Source: Onthophagus taurus (taxonomy: Eukaryota > Arthropoda > Insecta > Coleoptera > Scarabaeidae). Taken from it: a stretch of 64,000 bases of DNA. Of the stretch, positions 48,401-57,662 are shown in pieces (position 1 is the stretch's first letter; each line of letters opens with the position of its first letter). The translations under genes were made by a program, and so were the position numbers. The stretch is from assembly GCF_036711975.1 (NCBI RefSeq), contig NC_091967.1:16554001-16618000 (forward strand), written 5' to 3'. The notes beneath the pieces were generated by a model. That model saw only the letters and a program-made list of their open reading frames with translations, had not been told where the DNA came from and did no database searches.

Positions 48401-51400
48401 CTTGGACGACGAATACGAGCACCCTTGGCCACTGCGATCTCCCGAACTTAATTGATTAGATTTTTTCTTTTGGGGCCAAAATCAAAATCTTCATCAATTA
48501 TAGCTTTAAAAAAATTTGTTCTCCCGCAAAGCTTATTATGAGTAGAAAATGCTTACAAACGCTGTTTTCTGTACGATAAACGGTTCCGGAGATATTCGCA
48601 AAAAACGATTTTTTTTATTAAATTTCAACACCTGTATATCGAAAATGGTGCATTTTAGAGGATAAGTTGATAGAAACTTTTTTCAAATTTTTGGACAAGC
48701 TATCACATCTTGAAGTCCTGCGCATATATTATGAAACACCTGTAGAGAACATATTCCATATTTATTATAATAAGTAATATACAGGTGTTTTTAAATTCAT
48801 GCTAAAGATTTCAAGGGGTGACTTTTCATCCAAAATTAAGGGGTGTCTTACATATAACTTTTTGTTCAAAACCCCTTCTCCTCCAAGTTATAGCCCTCTA
48901 AAGTTATGGGAAAAAATCTGCAACTATCCTATCTCGGTAATGTTTAAATAATCTTCACCATATTGTTTTTAAACTCATCTTTCAACACAATTAATAATTC
49001 TCTACAGTTTATCACCTTAACTAAAACAGATACAGAAAAGGTTTTCTAATTGCAGTAATTCAAATATATTTTATACCTAATCTTGAAGGTCGACTTCAAA
49101 ATTGTGGTCTTGATGTAATCATATATTATACCATAATTTGCGAAATATTAAAGTTTTCTTTATATAATTTGTGTCGCAGTATTCTTGGGTTATTCAATTT
49201 TACATATATTCCATTTAATGATATAATTTTCTAAAATTTTATAAGGCTATAAATAAAATGAACCATTAATATGTTCAAAAAACAATTTATTTTTTTTCAA
49301 TACATGTAAATTAAATAACAAACAAATATTGTCAAATGCTGGTAGTAGAATGTCACTAATTATTTAATTCCTTAATTAATTATAAATACAACAACCGTTT
49401 TTTTCTTTATTTTCACATCACTTATCCATATCAAATTTAAAGTCAGGATGTAAATATTTAAATTTGGCAATTTCAAACTGTAACCTCATCCTATCAATTT
49501 CAGTTCGTCTTTCTTCCAATTTTAATTTTTTCGCTTTCATATCGATTTTTTTATGTTCTGAATCAATAAACTCCATGACGAAATGTTCAAATCTACCGGA
49601 AATTTCGTCACGTCGATAATGATTTTCATAGGATGACGTCTCACTTAACGGGCCGTTTTTCGTATCTATCTCATCAGTTAATTCATCAGGCGTTAAATGC
49701 TGAATTTCATTTACAAGGTCGGGCGGTTCAACTTTAACCGAATCGTTCCAAGAATTTTCGGCACTCTCAAAAATTCCCACCGACTCTAATTGTCTTAAAC
49801 CATCCGTTTCATCAACAACTTCCATTGACGCCGTACCCCATACAGCTAATCCTCTAGTTTCTAAATCGGTTAATTTTAATTTTGCAGTAGTACTTCCGGA
49901 TCTTGTGGTCGTCTGATTTTCTTTAATTCTCCTCACTTTACACCTTGTGCTGTTTTTCCAATCATTAAAGCGCTGCAACAATCACATTGTAATGTAGGAA
50001 TAATAATAAATTTTTTTGTTTTTTCGTTTTAAACCTTTCGCCATTCATCCGACGTTAATGATGACGGACCAGTATCGCATCTATTCAATTTCAACGTTAA
50101 ATTGTCCCACTTTGAATGGAAATAAAGCTCGTTACCTCTTGGATTACAATTTCTAAATGCCAAATCGTTTTCTAATTCTTTCAAATAGATATCGTATTGT
50201 TCCTTTGAGGTGTTGTCGTTTCTTTTTCGCTTTGGGGGATGATCGTGCGGATATAAGCTTTAAAGAAATAGTTTTGTTTTTCTCAACAGTTCTTTTTTAT
50301 TTAAATATGTAGAGTAGATTTTATTATAGCTTTGTTTTTCTTCCCAGAATGATTAAATTGAATGGTTTATCCTGTTTTTCTTCTATATGGAGGGTTTTAT
50401 TTCACCATTATTACACCATTGTTTGATACAAACACTTTTTTAAAGGACGGTACACAAAAAGAAAACATTTATGTTGCACAAGGTGGGTAAATACAGGAAT
50501 CTGTACTTTTAACTTTTAAATGATCACTTATTGATTCATTTCATTTTAGGTTTAAGTTGAATTAGATTTTTTTAACAGAGACAAACAAGAAAAACAAAGC
50601 TATTATGGGAGAGGATTTGCAAAAAGGGACTTTATCAATTTGGGTTTTTTTTAAGAAACATTGATGAGACATAATTGCGCGTTATAAAGGTGCAACAAAG
50701 AAACCTTTGCATAATTTGACCAAGAAAAAGTTTCTGTGTTGCGCCTTGTATTGTTTAAATAATAATAATAGAAATATTTTCTTATATAAGTCAATTTTGG
50801 AAGCAATTCTTATTTTTGAAGCAATATAACCAAAAAATAAACATAAAATAAACCAATACAAAACTGATTTATCTCTACTGCTTGAATAATTAGATATACC
50901 TTGATGCAGACAAAGATGGAGGTCTTTTTTGTGGAGAAGTTTTCCTCCTGACACTAAATGAATGCGTTTAAAATGGAAAAAAGAAAGAAAAAAACGACAT
51001 AAAATGAATTAATAAAACCGAATGAGCAATTATGTCTGCAAGCCTTTTTAAAACTTACGTTGTTGGCTTAGGTTTTGTTCCAGTTGCAGCTTGAGCAGGT
51101 GTACTTTATGTTTTGATAGGTATAGAAATAGATGGTTAGGTATAAATAATTTAGAAAAAGCTGTCAGTTACTTACATGCTTTGGCGACTTCGTATCTTTG
51201 ATCCTGGGGTATCTTCCAGGCGTTCTTTAGGTTCAATTCGTTTCCCTTCATCATCCAATAAAATAACTTGAGATGGACGAACAAAAACCCCATAATTTTC
51301 TTCGCACTGAAAAAGAAATAAAAAGAAATATGATAATTTTATGTCACGTGTAATTTTACTGAATAACAAAAAATAAAGAATCCTAATAAACATCTTACCT

Positions 51401-51572
51401 GAAAATATGTATGATTACGAATGGTGCCATTATTTTTTCCTTTAGGTTCATCTAAGATTAAGCCGATCCATCGGCCAGTTGCGAATTGTGTTTGGCCGAA
51501 ATATGCAATGGAACCTTGAACATCTTTACCAATTAATTCCACCCGTTGTCCGATTTTGTACGTTTCCGACAT
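39469..51572 (-). CDS. DCTN1: Dynactin subunit 1 (p150Glued)
   Basis: Eleven exons: 51572-51399, 51306-51176, 51103-51059, 50953-50900, 46173-46008, 45950-45195, 45138-44625, 44571-44381, 44324-42918, 42834-42607, 39624-39469; 1273 aa (human 1278). This is the large dynactin subunit, linking dynein to cargo and microtubules. A CAP-Gly domain at about 7-75 has the GKNNGT motif and binds microtubule plus ends. A Ser/Pro/Lys-rich segment follows (about 102-190), then coiled coil CC1 (about 205-600), the intercoil domain (conserved GGDHDAVLVLLLLPRLI) and CC2 (about 880-1040, with KKEKEFEDTLDHLQ). Exons 3 and 4 are frame-neutral micro-exons. Intron 4 (4.7 kb) contains another gene and repeats. Intron 10 (3 kb) contains LINE fragments. 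The final exon is short but conserved in pattern (IGYIKIPP). Confidence 0.95.
39890..41290 (+). mobile_element. Decayed jockey-like LINE, gag to early RT
   Basis: Lies in DCTN1 intron 10. Plus-strand frames show a gag-like segment (LNDAKPLSVILSNVNDCQAV near 40180-40240), a decayed zinc-knuckle/pre-C2HC region near 40420-40640, and an early RT piece (NPKKAVGFDLIT near 41150-41185). Many stops and deletions are present. It is inverted relative to DCTN1. Confidence 0.6.
41226..41870 (-). mobile_element. LINE RNase H-domain remnant
   Basis: A minus-strand frame (41690-41226) contains ICMFTDGSKTPEGDGAGV, the RNase H active-site motif found in R1/I/jockey elements, followed by ISDSEATLQALQ with the second acidic position. 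It is truncated and lies tail-to-tail with the preceding fragment. Confidence 0.7.
42907..42917 (-). other. DCTN1 exon 9 splice donor region
   Basis: GTAAGAT directly follows the GAGAAG codons at 42918. This sets the end of the largest DCTN1 exon (1407 bp), against an open frame that continues a few codons into the intron. Confidence 0.6.
46620..48090. repeat. Degenerate ~80-bp tandem repeat array
   Basis: A recurring word like ATCTTCTCTTTAAATAAAAT appears at about 46620, 46750, 47282, 47424, 47700, 47790, 47862 and 47952, with GGAAATTCTTGGA-type sequence between. The last units form a clear two-unit duplication of ~165 bp (47697-47860 against 47861-48030), nearly identical over CACCTTAAATAAATTCCATA and following bases. 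Confidence 0.7.
46765..47085. mobile_element. Possible short DNA element within the tandem repeat
   Basis: Starts GGCCGGTCACACACGTACAG and ends ATATGGCCGGGCTTAG, so GGCC(G)GG-type ends face each other, with AGTTTGAACTGACAGTTTGA repeats inside. It interrupts the surrounding repeat units. The inverted repeats are weak. Confidence 0.4.
48099..48742 (+). mobile_element. Short mariner-like element with ~110-bp terminal inverted repeats
   Basis: The left arm (48099-~48212) and the reverse complement of the right arm (~48632-48742) match over ~110 bp with only a few differences, ending CAG...CTG and flanked by TA at 48097-48098 and 48743-48744. The interior (48220-48600) keeps a transposase fragment (MIGPHFLPNRLNGADYRQFL, QVRQNMYF) from the same family as 1760-2924, with the N-terminus and most catalytic residues deleted. 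It is non-autonomous. Confidence 0.92.
48745..49417. other. AT-rich intronic spacer
   Basis: No gene or clear repeat. CAGGTGTTTTTAAATTCATG near 48782 resembles another transposon end. Confidence 0.4.
49418..50257 (-). CDS. Zeste-type Myb/SANT-like DNA-binding protein nested in DCTN1 intron 4
   Basis: Two exons are visible, 50257-50035 and 49972-49418 (about 259 aa), with a 62-bp intron (GT/AG, phase 0, joining EWRK to RFNDW). The N-terminal part shows the Myb/SANT-like pattern of insect zeste-related regulators: KRKRNDNTSKEQYDIYLKEL, a WDNLTLKLN helix, GPSSLTSDEWRKRFNDWKN and LTDLETRGLAVWG. The C-terminus is a charged coiled coil (KAKKLKLEERRTEIDRMRL). A stop lies in frame just upstream of 50257, and an AAAG acceptor there implies a further 5' exon that I cannot place. 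It shares the strand of DCTN1. Such genes are often multicopy and may be transposon-derived; DNA binding is inferred. Confidence 0.75.
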
Positions 51573-51966
51573 GATTTTCTTTAGATATTAGTCTTACAAA
51601 GAATCTAAGATGTCACCCGATTGTTGCTCTATTATTATAAAATCTCACCGGAAATTTCACTTTCAATTTTTGTGCAAATAACCGTAACCATGGCTGATTC
51701 AACCGATCTAATCCTGTCAGACAAGTTGTTATTGGCAAAAAATATACATCATGCATATGCAACCCTATATACAAGAGCGTATGCTTTGTTATCAATACAT
51801 GAAAGAATTTTGTAATAAATATTGAATAAGTCTTTTATTTAAGCAAAACTAATTTTGCATTATTGTACAACTGAAAAAAAAAAACTTAAAAAGAACAGTG
51901 TTCTTCCTGTCTTCTTTTTGACTTGTATTACATATTATCAATGCTACAGCAAATCAAGACCTATAC
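51573..51966. promoter_or_regulatory. DCTN1 upstream region
   Basis: The 5' flank of the dynactin start codon. A 41-codon plus-strand frame begins at 51690, but nothing supports it as a gene. No clear core promoter motif is visible. Confidence 0.35.
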
Positions 51967-52162
51967 TAGGCTTGTTTTGGTTCAAGACCTCTTCAATTCC
52001 AAACACTTCTGAACCTTTCCGCGCATAAATGTTACATATTTAAGTATGCGCAGAAAGGTTCAGAACTGTTCGGAACATCAGAAGTCTTAAACTAAAACAG
52101 ACCTAAGTATGCGCAGAAAACTTCACAACTTCATCAGAACTTTTGAACCCAAAACAGGCCTA
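51967..52162. mobile_element. ~196-bp miniature inverted-repeat element
   Basis: TAGGCTTGTTTTGGTTCAAG at the left end is mirrored by CTTTTGAACCCAAAACAGGCCTA-like sequence at the right end. Internal TATGCGCAGAAA(A)GGTTC/CTTC motifs are also repeated. There is no coding content. Confidence 0.7.
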
Positions 52163-53270
52163 TTAACACTCATCTAAACTTTATTTCTTCAAATCCGCAT
52201 TTAAGTGTTAAATTTACAGAATACCTGACATCTTGCATTTTTACATTTCTCGTATACCAAGTAATTATGGTGATTTGGAAAGAATTGAAAATCTCCAAAC
52301 TGGAAATACAACATCAATGTCCCTGGCTTGGGCGATCAAAATTGAAGGTCTTAATGCAAAAAGGAAATGAGGCAATGAGACTACATCAGGATATAATGAA
52401 AAATTAAAATGTTGCAATGCCTAAATTTTAGATTAAAATTACTAAAATTAGTATTGCAATTAGTATTGAAAAATAAAGTGCAAAATTGTCAAAATAAAAT
52501 CTTATATACAGTTACAATGGTAGAAATGATAAGTCACTTATAAGCAATTGTGATAAAATAAAGGAATACGTAAGAAAATAGATAAGTGTTGGTTGAGAGA
52601 AATAGAGAAAAACCGTGAGACCTTAAAAGAAGAATAAGTATGGATGGAAGAACATTTTAGTTGTTAATGGGTACTATATAGATGAAGTTTCCAAAAGAAA
52701 CTTGTCCCCAAAAACATAGCAGCAACTAGATGAGAAGATCAAAATTATGGATAAAAAATGCTGGATAGAATGACATAATTAGATACTTTGCGATTGACAA
52801 AGATGCCACATGGAAGATGATGTTTGATGATATATGATGAAACAACGTGCAATGTAATTTTGCTAGTTACAAAGTATATAAGATGATGATTTTTTTAAAA
52901 ATGTTGGATGAAAAACAACCAATACTTAAGATATGATCAGACACTGGATAAAATTCCAGAAGGAATATGATATCGTATTAAAGAACATGTTGGGTTCTAG
53001 ATGGAAATAGAAAAAGAATGAGTAACTCTACATAATACGAATGCTGGATAGAAAGAGGTTGAAAACGATGCCTGAGTGTTGATGGATGGCAATATGTGGT
53101 GGGCAATATAAAGCATTTTGTTGAGAAACTGCAGAAATACTGCACTAACAATAACGGTCACTATTTAAATGATTTAATGATAAAAAGCAACATTAATAAG
53201 GATGTTAAGAACGCAGTATTTATACCACAAAAATTGAATGTAAAAAATTTTAACTTTTGCTCTTTTTGAA
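52163..53270. other. AT-rich intergenic sequence
   Basis: No recognisable gene. Plus-strand peptide-like pieces are too broken to assign and may be old transposon sequence. Confidence 0.4.
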
Positions 53271-53299
53271 AACAATGAAATACGAATTGGGGTATTGCA

Positions 53300-53990
53300 A
53301 ACGTATGATTATTGATACTGCACTGTATGAGATAGTGTTGACTCTTTGCTCCCTGTATTTTTCATAGCAAAAAAAACACCTCCTTCTAGTCACACTCTTA
53401 TGCCCTTCAAGGTTTATTACCTGGATTTATTAATTTTAACTGTCTATCATGGGATTTAATCCTTGATGAAGATGGGTTGCTTTCTGATGTTGGCGGAGGG
53501 TTTATCTGGTAATGGTAAGAACTCAATTGAAGATTTATGAACAATTTTCTCTCGAAAAAGCTTCTGCTTGCAGTTTTTACAACGTTTCTACTCTTGGATT
53601 GATAGTTGTTGGCATTTCGTCCATATTTAATAACACTATTTTATTTTGTTGTTGTCATGCTATAAGATCTCCTGTTCTAAGTCTAGCTTGAATGACGTCT
53701 TTGGGGTTATTCTTACGTGGTAACCGAAAAACACTCACCAAATGTGTTTTGTTTTATCATTGTCGTTGCTAAAGCTACACTGGTAAATCAGTTCACAGAC
53801 TACACTATGAGAAACCCTGATATGAACTGCAGATTTCTCCTTATATATTTCGACGGCCCAGGTGTATCCACCACTTACAACAACTTAAACACTTTAATAC
53901 CATAACCATACCTCTCTTTTAAAGACTCGCTAAATAGTGATATTTTGCACATTTCCTCAATACAACAGCTGTTTAAATCGGTTACGACAT
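53300..53990 (-). pseudogene. piggyBac-like transposase remnant
   Basis: Minus-strand pieces resemble the C-terminal half of piggyBac-type transposases: PKDVIQARLRTGDLIAWQQ..KIVLLKY near 53650-53720, a low-complexity linker, and KSVTRRRCFFCYEKYREQRV near 53345-53400, which looks like the start of the C-terminal cysteine-rich finger. Stops and frameshifts are frequent. Confidence 0.5.
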
Positions 53991-54204
53991 AGGCTAGATA
54001 TATTATTCATATATCTGGCGAATTTTGAAGTAATGAAAAGATAAAAGGAGTCAATCGTACTGTCCGAAATATTGACTTTGAAGACCAAGTTCTGCCGCAA
54101 GTTGAAAATAACTCGTAAACTAGTACTCGTATCATTGCCCAGACGATAAGTACAAGTCACACATCAGTATGAAGGATAGTGAAGAAATGCCAGAAGCATC
54201 CGTT

Positions 54205-54685
54205 TCGCATTCAAAAAATGAAAACATTAATTCCAGCTGATTATTTCACCAGTTCAATTTGCCGAATGTTACTTGAATAAAATTAACGACGAACCAAGAT
54301 TTCCTAGAAATGTACTATTTTAATATACACATATTTGGGCTGCGATTGTTAGCAATTATGTAGTTGGACCATATTTACTGCCTGCATGGTTAGATGGTCA
54401 TGTGTATAGTATTTTTCTGGAACATACTCTATCAGAGTCGTTTGAAAATATCCCACTTAATATTCGAAGAAATATTGATTTCCAGCATGATGATGTTGCA
54501 TACTTTCGATGAAATTGCTATCAAACTATCAGATTTCACCAGATATGATTCCAGTTGATTTTTGCATTTGGAATCATATTAAATTACTGGTTTATGAGAC
54601 ACCGTGCAGAAGAAGAGTTAGTGGATCGAGTTATTGTAGCGTTTGATTGCTTTGATTTGCATTCGATTGCAAAAATTTAAATTTA
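54205..54685 (+). pseudogene. Degraded mariner transposase, third copy of the family
   Basis: Plus-strand translation with several shifts gives IWAAIVSNYVVGPYLLPAWL and then IPLNIRRNIDFQHDDVA, parallel to the fragments in 1760-2924 and 48099-48742, including the HDD/HDG aspartate position. It ends near 54680 with a degraded C-terminal segment. No inverted repeats are evident. Confidence 0.7.
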
Positions 54686-54689
54686 AAGT

Positions 54690-55950
54690 TTTCTATTTTA
54701 TCTTGACACTGAGAAATTTCCGGACAATAGTCTATTAACAAAAAAAGTTTATTTCAGTGTCCTCTATCATTTCAGAAATAGGAATAGTTTCAGGAATATT
54801 TATTCTTTGACAGTTGTATAAATCCTTTCTTGACCAATAATCTTTAAGTTTTAGCATATACATATTACATATAATGAGCCAATTTTATTTTAATAGACGG
54901 ATACAAATGGAGTTGGTAAAATTAACAGGGAGTTTTGTTTTATCATGTTTAGAAATAAATATGTCATATTGACGTTTGAGCTTTCGTTATTCAAAAAGAA
55001 AAGGTGCATAAAAAATGTTGTGGGGTATTTATTTGCTATTTATTTATCTAGAAAAGGTGTTTTGTTCTATTTAATTACTTTGTAGCACGTTTTTACATCA
55101 AATATGTACTTTGTTAAAATCGTATTTATCTAAAAATTTATTAAAATAACATCACCAAACATCAATATTTAGTTACTGAAAATGTTACTAAAAATCAGGA
55201 AAACAACATAAATTTTATAAGGGTCCTAGATAATACCAACAGAAACCCTAAAAAATCTACATTGACAAGGATAAAAAAAAACGAACTATAATGATTTTAA
55301 ATCCTTTACCTCTTAAATTAAGCATACCTAATGCCCTCTGTTGATTGAAACAATAAGGAATTGTGTGTACGTTAGACATATTCATGCTTCTTGACAGCTG
55401 ACATATGAAGAGGCAGGTAATAAGCAATTATTACAAAAACTGCTCTATTTTATGTACAAGAAATAGCAAAATATCGTAAAATTGGAGATATTAAATGAAA
55501 TAGCACAATACAAATATATTTTGGATATAAGAATGTTTAAAAAAATAATATTGTACTAAATATTCGTAGATGGCACCCAAATCACTGCAAACAACTTCAA
55601 AATTTAGCGCTATAAGGTATGTCACTGTTGTATGTAAAATAGGATAAACTATTTTCACACTAATTCCAATAACAACTCTGGATTATCATAAAGTTTCCAT
55701 ACTAAACATTTCAGTATTGATGTATTTTATTGATACAATTTATGTTAAATTTTCAGCATTAACCATGTGATTCATACTTGGTAAATTTCAAAAGTGTGTA
55801 GGACATACAAATCATATCTATGTACATATACGGACAGAAGATAAGATACAAAAATGTGATGATCCCATTTGATCTCATTGATATATATTACTTTTTTAAA
55901 AACAATACAATAGAACAATGATTATAACTGCTTGATACTAAACATTGAAA
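54690..55950. other. AT-rich intergenic sequence 5' of ABHD12-A
   Basis: I see no gene, repeat family or RNA gene. The 3' end presumably includes the promoter of the following hydrolase. Confidence 0.45.
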
Positions 55951-57424
55951 ATGCCTATGAAATACACCACGGCAGGTGTAGATCCTCCTGAAATAACACG
56001 AAGAAAAAGGCATAACTACAAAAAATGGATAAAAATTATAGTAATAGTATTGTAAGTATGCAAACATAATTATAAAAATTATTTTAATTTTATAACATAA
56101 AAACGTTATTAATTTTAGAGTTGTTATAATATTATTATCATTAATAATATTATTTGTTGGTGTACCTTTGGTGTTTATGTGGTCCTTTGCAGTACAAGAG
56201 GCATTAATGTTTACTAGATGTAAGTTAAGGTTTTATAGTATGAGTTTATATTTTATATTTATTTGTAGTTGGTTTACCAACCAATCCTAGTGATTTCCAC
56301 ATAAATCTTCCTGGGGCAACAAATTTTTATGTAACCGTACAAGACAAAGAAACCAATAAACTGTTAAGTTTAGGAGTATGGCACCTGCTTCCATGGTCTG
56401 TAGTAAACGCAACAATTGAAAAAAAAGATAACAGAACTAACCATTTAGAAATGTTGGAAAACACTATTTATCCAATTGTTATACATTTTCATGGAACAGG
56501 AGAAACGCGATTAGATGCTTGGAAAATGGGAAAACTTTTACGTTATTTTTTTCATGTGTTCTTATTTGATTACAGAGGTAATTAAAATTCATAATTATGT
56601 TTCGATGGTGATATAAAATGGTTGTGTTAGGATATGGTGATTCAACTCCTGGTATAATGAGAGAAGAAGCTGTTGTAGAAGATTGTGTACAATTTTATAA
56701 GTGGGTTATGACGAAAACAAACTCAAAAATATACATTTGGGGTCATTCTTTAGGAGCCAGTTTAGCATTGCACACAGCAAAAATTTTAGGGAAACAAGGA
56801 GTGAATATTGAAGGAATTATTTTAGAGGCTGCTTTTACATCAATGTTTGAAGAAATACCGCATCATCCATATGGAAAAGTAAAAAAACAAAATTTGTTTT
56901 ATTTTTTTAGTTGATATATTTTTAAATAGATTTTCGCTTGGCTTCCATATTTTAATGCAACAATACGGAAACCTTTATTAAAAAATGGATTTCATTTTGA
57001 TAATGTACAATATGTGCAAGAAATAACTGCACCAATTCTTCAATTTCATGCAGAAGATGATAGTATAATACCATTAGCTTTAGGAAGAAAGGTGTTTTTC
57101 TAAAAATTGATATTTTTTGGTACATCAATAATACATATTAATGCTTATAGTTATATGATGCATCAGTTTCACCAAATAGAACAGTGACTTTTGTTCAAGT
57201 ACCCAGATCTTATGGATGTGATCATTTTTTTCTTTACATTTATCCAGATTTACCAATTTATATACAGTAAGTGCCTTTTTTGTACTTTATTTCTGTTCAT
57301 GATAAAAATTGTGTATTTTAGACAATTCCTATACGGAAATACAAAACACTGGGTGCGACATTTCATTGAAGCTAAAAGACAAAATTCACGAAAAAAGATT
57401 GACAAAAAATCTGGGACAAAGTAG
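55951..57424 (+). CDS. ABHD12: ABHD12-like membrane serine hydrolase, copy A
   Basis: Seven exons: 55951-56051, 56119-56219, 56269-56577, 56631-56878, 56930-57091, 57151-57266, 57322-57424; 379 aa (human ABHD12 398). ABHD12 is a lysophosphatidylserine and monoacylglycerol lipase of the ER membrane with its active site on the lumenal side. A single N-terminal membrane anchor covers about 27-56. The nucleophile elbow GHSLG puts the catalytic Ser at about 210; the acid is in AEDD (about 296-297) and His in CDHFF (about 332). The loop before the core strand reads HFHGTGETR where the family usually has HGNxGTR. The substrate is inferred from the family. A poly(A) signal ATTAAA lies at 57525. It lies tail-to-tail with a paralogue. 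Confidence 0.92.
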
Positions 57425-57662
57425 CATTTAATTGGAAATAGGATCTTGAAAAATGTTTTGTTTTAATTGACATTTTATAATCTATGTATATGATTATGTA
57501 CCATTTTATAATTTATTTTATATAATTAAATTTGATTAATTTTTTTCGTTACAAAATGATATTTATTAAAATATACATCCAATTTAAGAATACATTTACA
57601 ACCCATCTAAACACAAACTTAACAATAAAAAAAGATCTTAATAATTTTCCACCATTTCTTCA

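Larger units (their letters stand above)
46174..50899. other. DCTN1 intron 4: nested gene plus repeats
   Basis: This 4.7-kb intron contains, in plus-strand order, a degenerate tandem repeat (46620-48090) with a short insert, a mariner-like element (48099-48742), 680 bp of AT-rich sequence without clear content, and the zeste-like gene (49418-50257). From 50258 to 50899 I see only AT-rich sequence, which may hold that gene's missing first exon. Confidence 0.85.

Noticed and set aside
51621-51815. Small plus-strand ORF upstream of DCTN1
   Set aside because: No family resemblance; only 41 codons from its best-placed ATG.
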